A stretch of 27,719 nt of DNA from Chloroflexota bacterium (GTDB lineage Bacteria; Chloroflexota; Anaerolineae; UBA1429), in contig JAAYXX010000222.1 in the NCBI GenBank assembly GCA_012515695.1, positions 1-27,719 on the forward strand, written 5' to 3'. Shown here in pieces: positions 27,330-27,719 of this stretch (the first letter of the stretch is position 1; every line of letters starts with the position of its first letter). The position numbers and the translations under genes were made by a program. The notes under the pieces are model-generated. The model had not been told where the DNA came from, made no database searches, and was given only the letters and a program-made list of their open reading frames with translations.

Positions 27330-27719
27330 ATGTCACCCAGCACCAGCACCCGATCGTCCTTGCCTGTTCCCACTTTCGAGAGCATCGGGGCGCGCACCCT
27401 GATCAACTGCCAGGGCACGTATACGATCTTGACCGGCTCGCGGGCACTAGACACCGTGGTGGCCGCAATGGCCGAGGCGACCAACCATTATGTCCACATG
27501 GATGACCTGATGGACAAGGTTGGTCAACGGCTCGCCGAGCTTACCGGCGCCGAATGGGGCTATATCTCTTCCGGTTGCGCGGCAGCCCTGACCGAAATCA
27601 CCGCGGCCTGCATTGCGGGCGCCGACCCTGAGCGGATGAGCCGCCTGCCCGACACCACCGGCATGAAGAACCAGGTGATTATGCAGCGCGGCCACCGCAA
27701 CGCCTACGACCGGGCCATC
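27330..27719 (+). CDS. SelA/DgaE-like PLP-dependent enzyme, N-terminal 130 aa, truncated by window edge
   Basis: An open frame from ATG 27330 to the right edge (130 codons), preceded by AAAGGA about 8 bases upstream. It begins MSPSTSTRSSLPVPTFESIG and continues with ARTLINCQGTYTILTGSRA, an arrangement like the LINA-G-T-x-T-xLG opening of fold-type I PLP enzymes related to selenocysteine synthase SelA and D-glucosaminate-6-phosphate ammonia lyase DgaE. Next come HYVHMDDLMDKVGQRLAELTGAEWG and ISSGCAAALTEITAACIAG (residues about 80-98), the conserved phosphate-binding-like SGCAAAL segment. Members catalyse alpha,beta-eliminations or transfers on amino acids; the substrate cannot be told from this fragment and the PLP lysine lies outside the window. 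It forms an apparent operon with the RidA-like gene 39 bp upstream, fitting an enamine-producing lyase paired with an enamine deaminase. Confidence 0.75.
   Translation, partial: MSPSTSTRSSLPVPTFESIGARTLINCQGTYTILTGSRALDTVVAAMAEATNHYVHMDDLMDKVGQRLAELTGAEWGYISSGCAAALTEITAACIAGADPERMSRLPDTTGMKNQVIMQRGHRNAYDRAI

Overview
The window is GC-rich bacterial DNA. It holds most of a large non-ribosomal peptide synthetase / polyketide synthase (NRPS-PKS) assembly line on the minus strand (about bases 1-26118), and the start of a small divergent operon on the plus strand (from about 26695). The host cannot be named from this sequence. Hybrid lines with these KS, docking-like tails and ATGA-type overlaps are common in Chloroflexota, Cyanobacteria, Myxococcota and similar GC-rich, secondary-metabolite-rich bacteria. 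There is no tRNA, rRNA, transposon or CRISPR array.

The assembly line is transcribed right to left as four consecutive genes. (1) 26118-22768: C-A-T loading/first module with an atypical condensation motif and a basic C-terminal tail. (2) 22682-14823: KS-AT-KR-ACP fused to C-A-T. (3) 14826-5821: C-A-T-sulfotransferase-C-A-T-E. (4) 5831 to beyond base 1: DCL-type C-A-T-C-A, running off the left edge. Genes 2/3 overlap by 4 bp and genes 3/4 by 11 bp, so the genes are very likely co-transcribed and translationally coupled. No thioesterase, reductase or other release domain is in the window; the line continues leftwards.

Reading the domains collinearly gives: (possibly acylated) residue 1, binding code DAATVAGVGK, unassigned hydrophobic/aromatic-like; a malonate-derived C2 unit reduced to a beta-hydroxyl (HAFH-type AT, KR, no DH or ER); residue 2, code DPENIGAITK, no confident match; residue 3, DALWIGGTLK, valine-like; residue 4, DAQDLGMVDK, glutamine-like, epimerised to D; residue 5, DAWCIAGVAK, aromatic/hydrophobic-like; residue 6, DAWTVAAVC-, phenylalanine-like. 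These codes were read by hand alignment to the GrsA Phe domain. The most unusual part is the sulfotransferase domain embedded in the middle of an NRPS polypeptide, directly after a carrier protein.

To the right, a 650-bp non-coding region (26119-26768) with an AT-rich core separates the NRPS operon from a divergent gene pair. The pair is a 173-aa protein that looks like a divergent RidA/YjgF family member, preceded by a near-consensus sigma70-type promoter, and the N-terminal part of a SelA/DgaE-like PLP enzyme cut by the right edge. RidA proteins deaminate the enamines released by PLP-dependent eliminating enzymes, so the pairing makes biochemical sense. Whether it belongs to the peptide pathway is not shown by the sequence.
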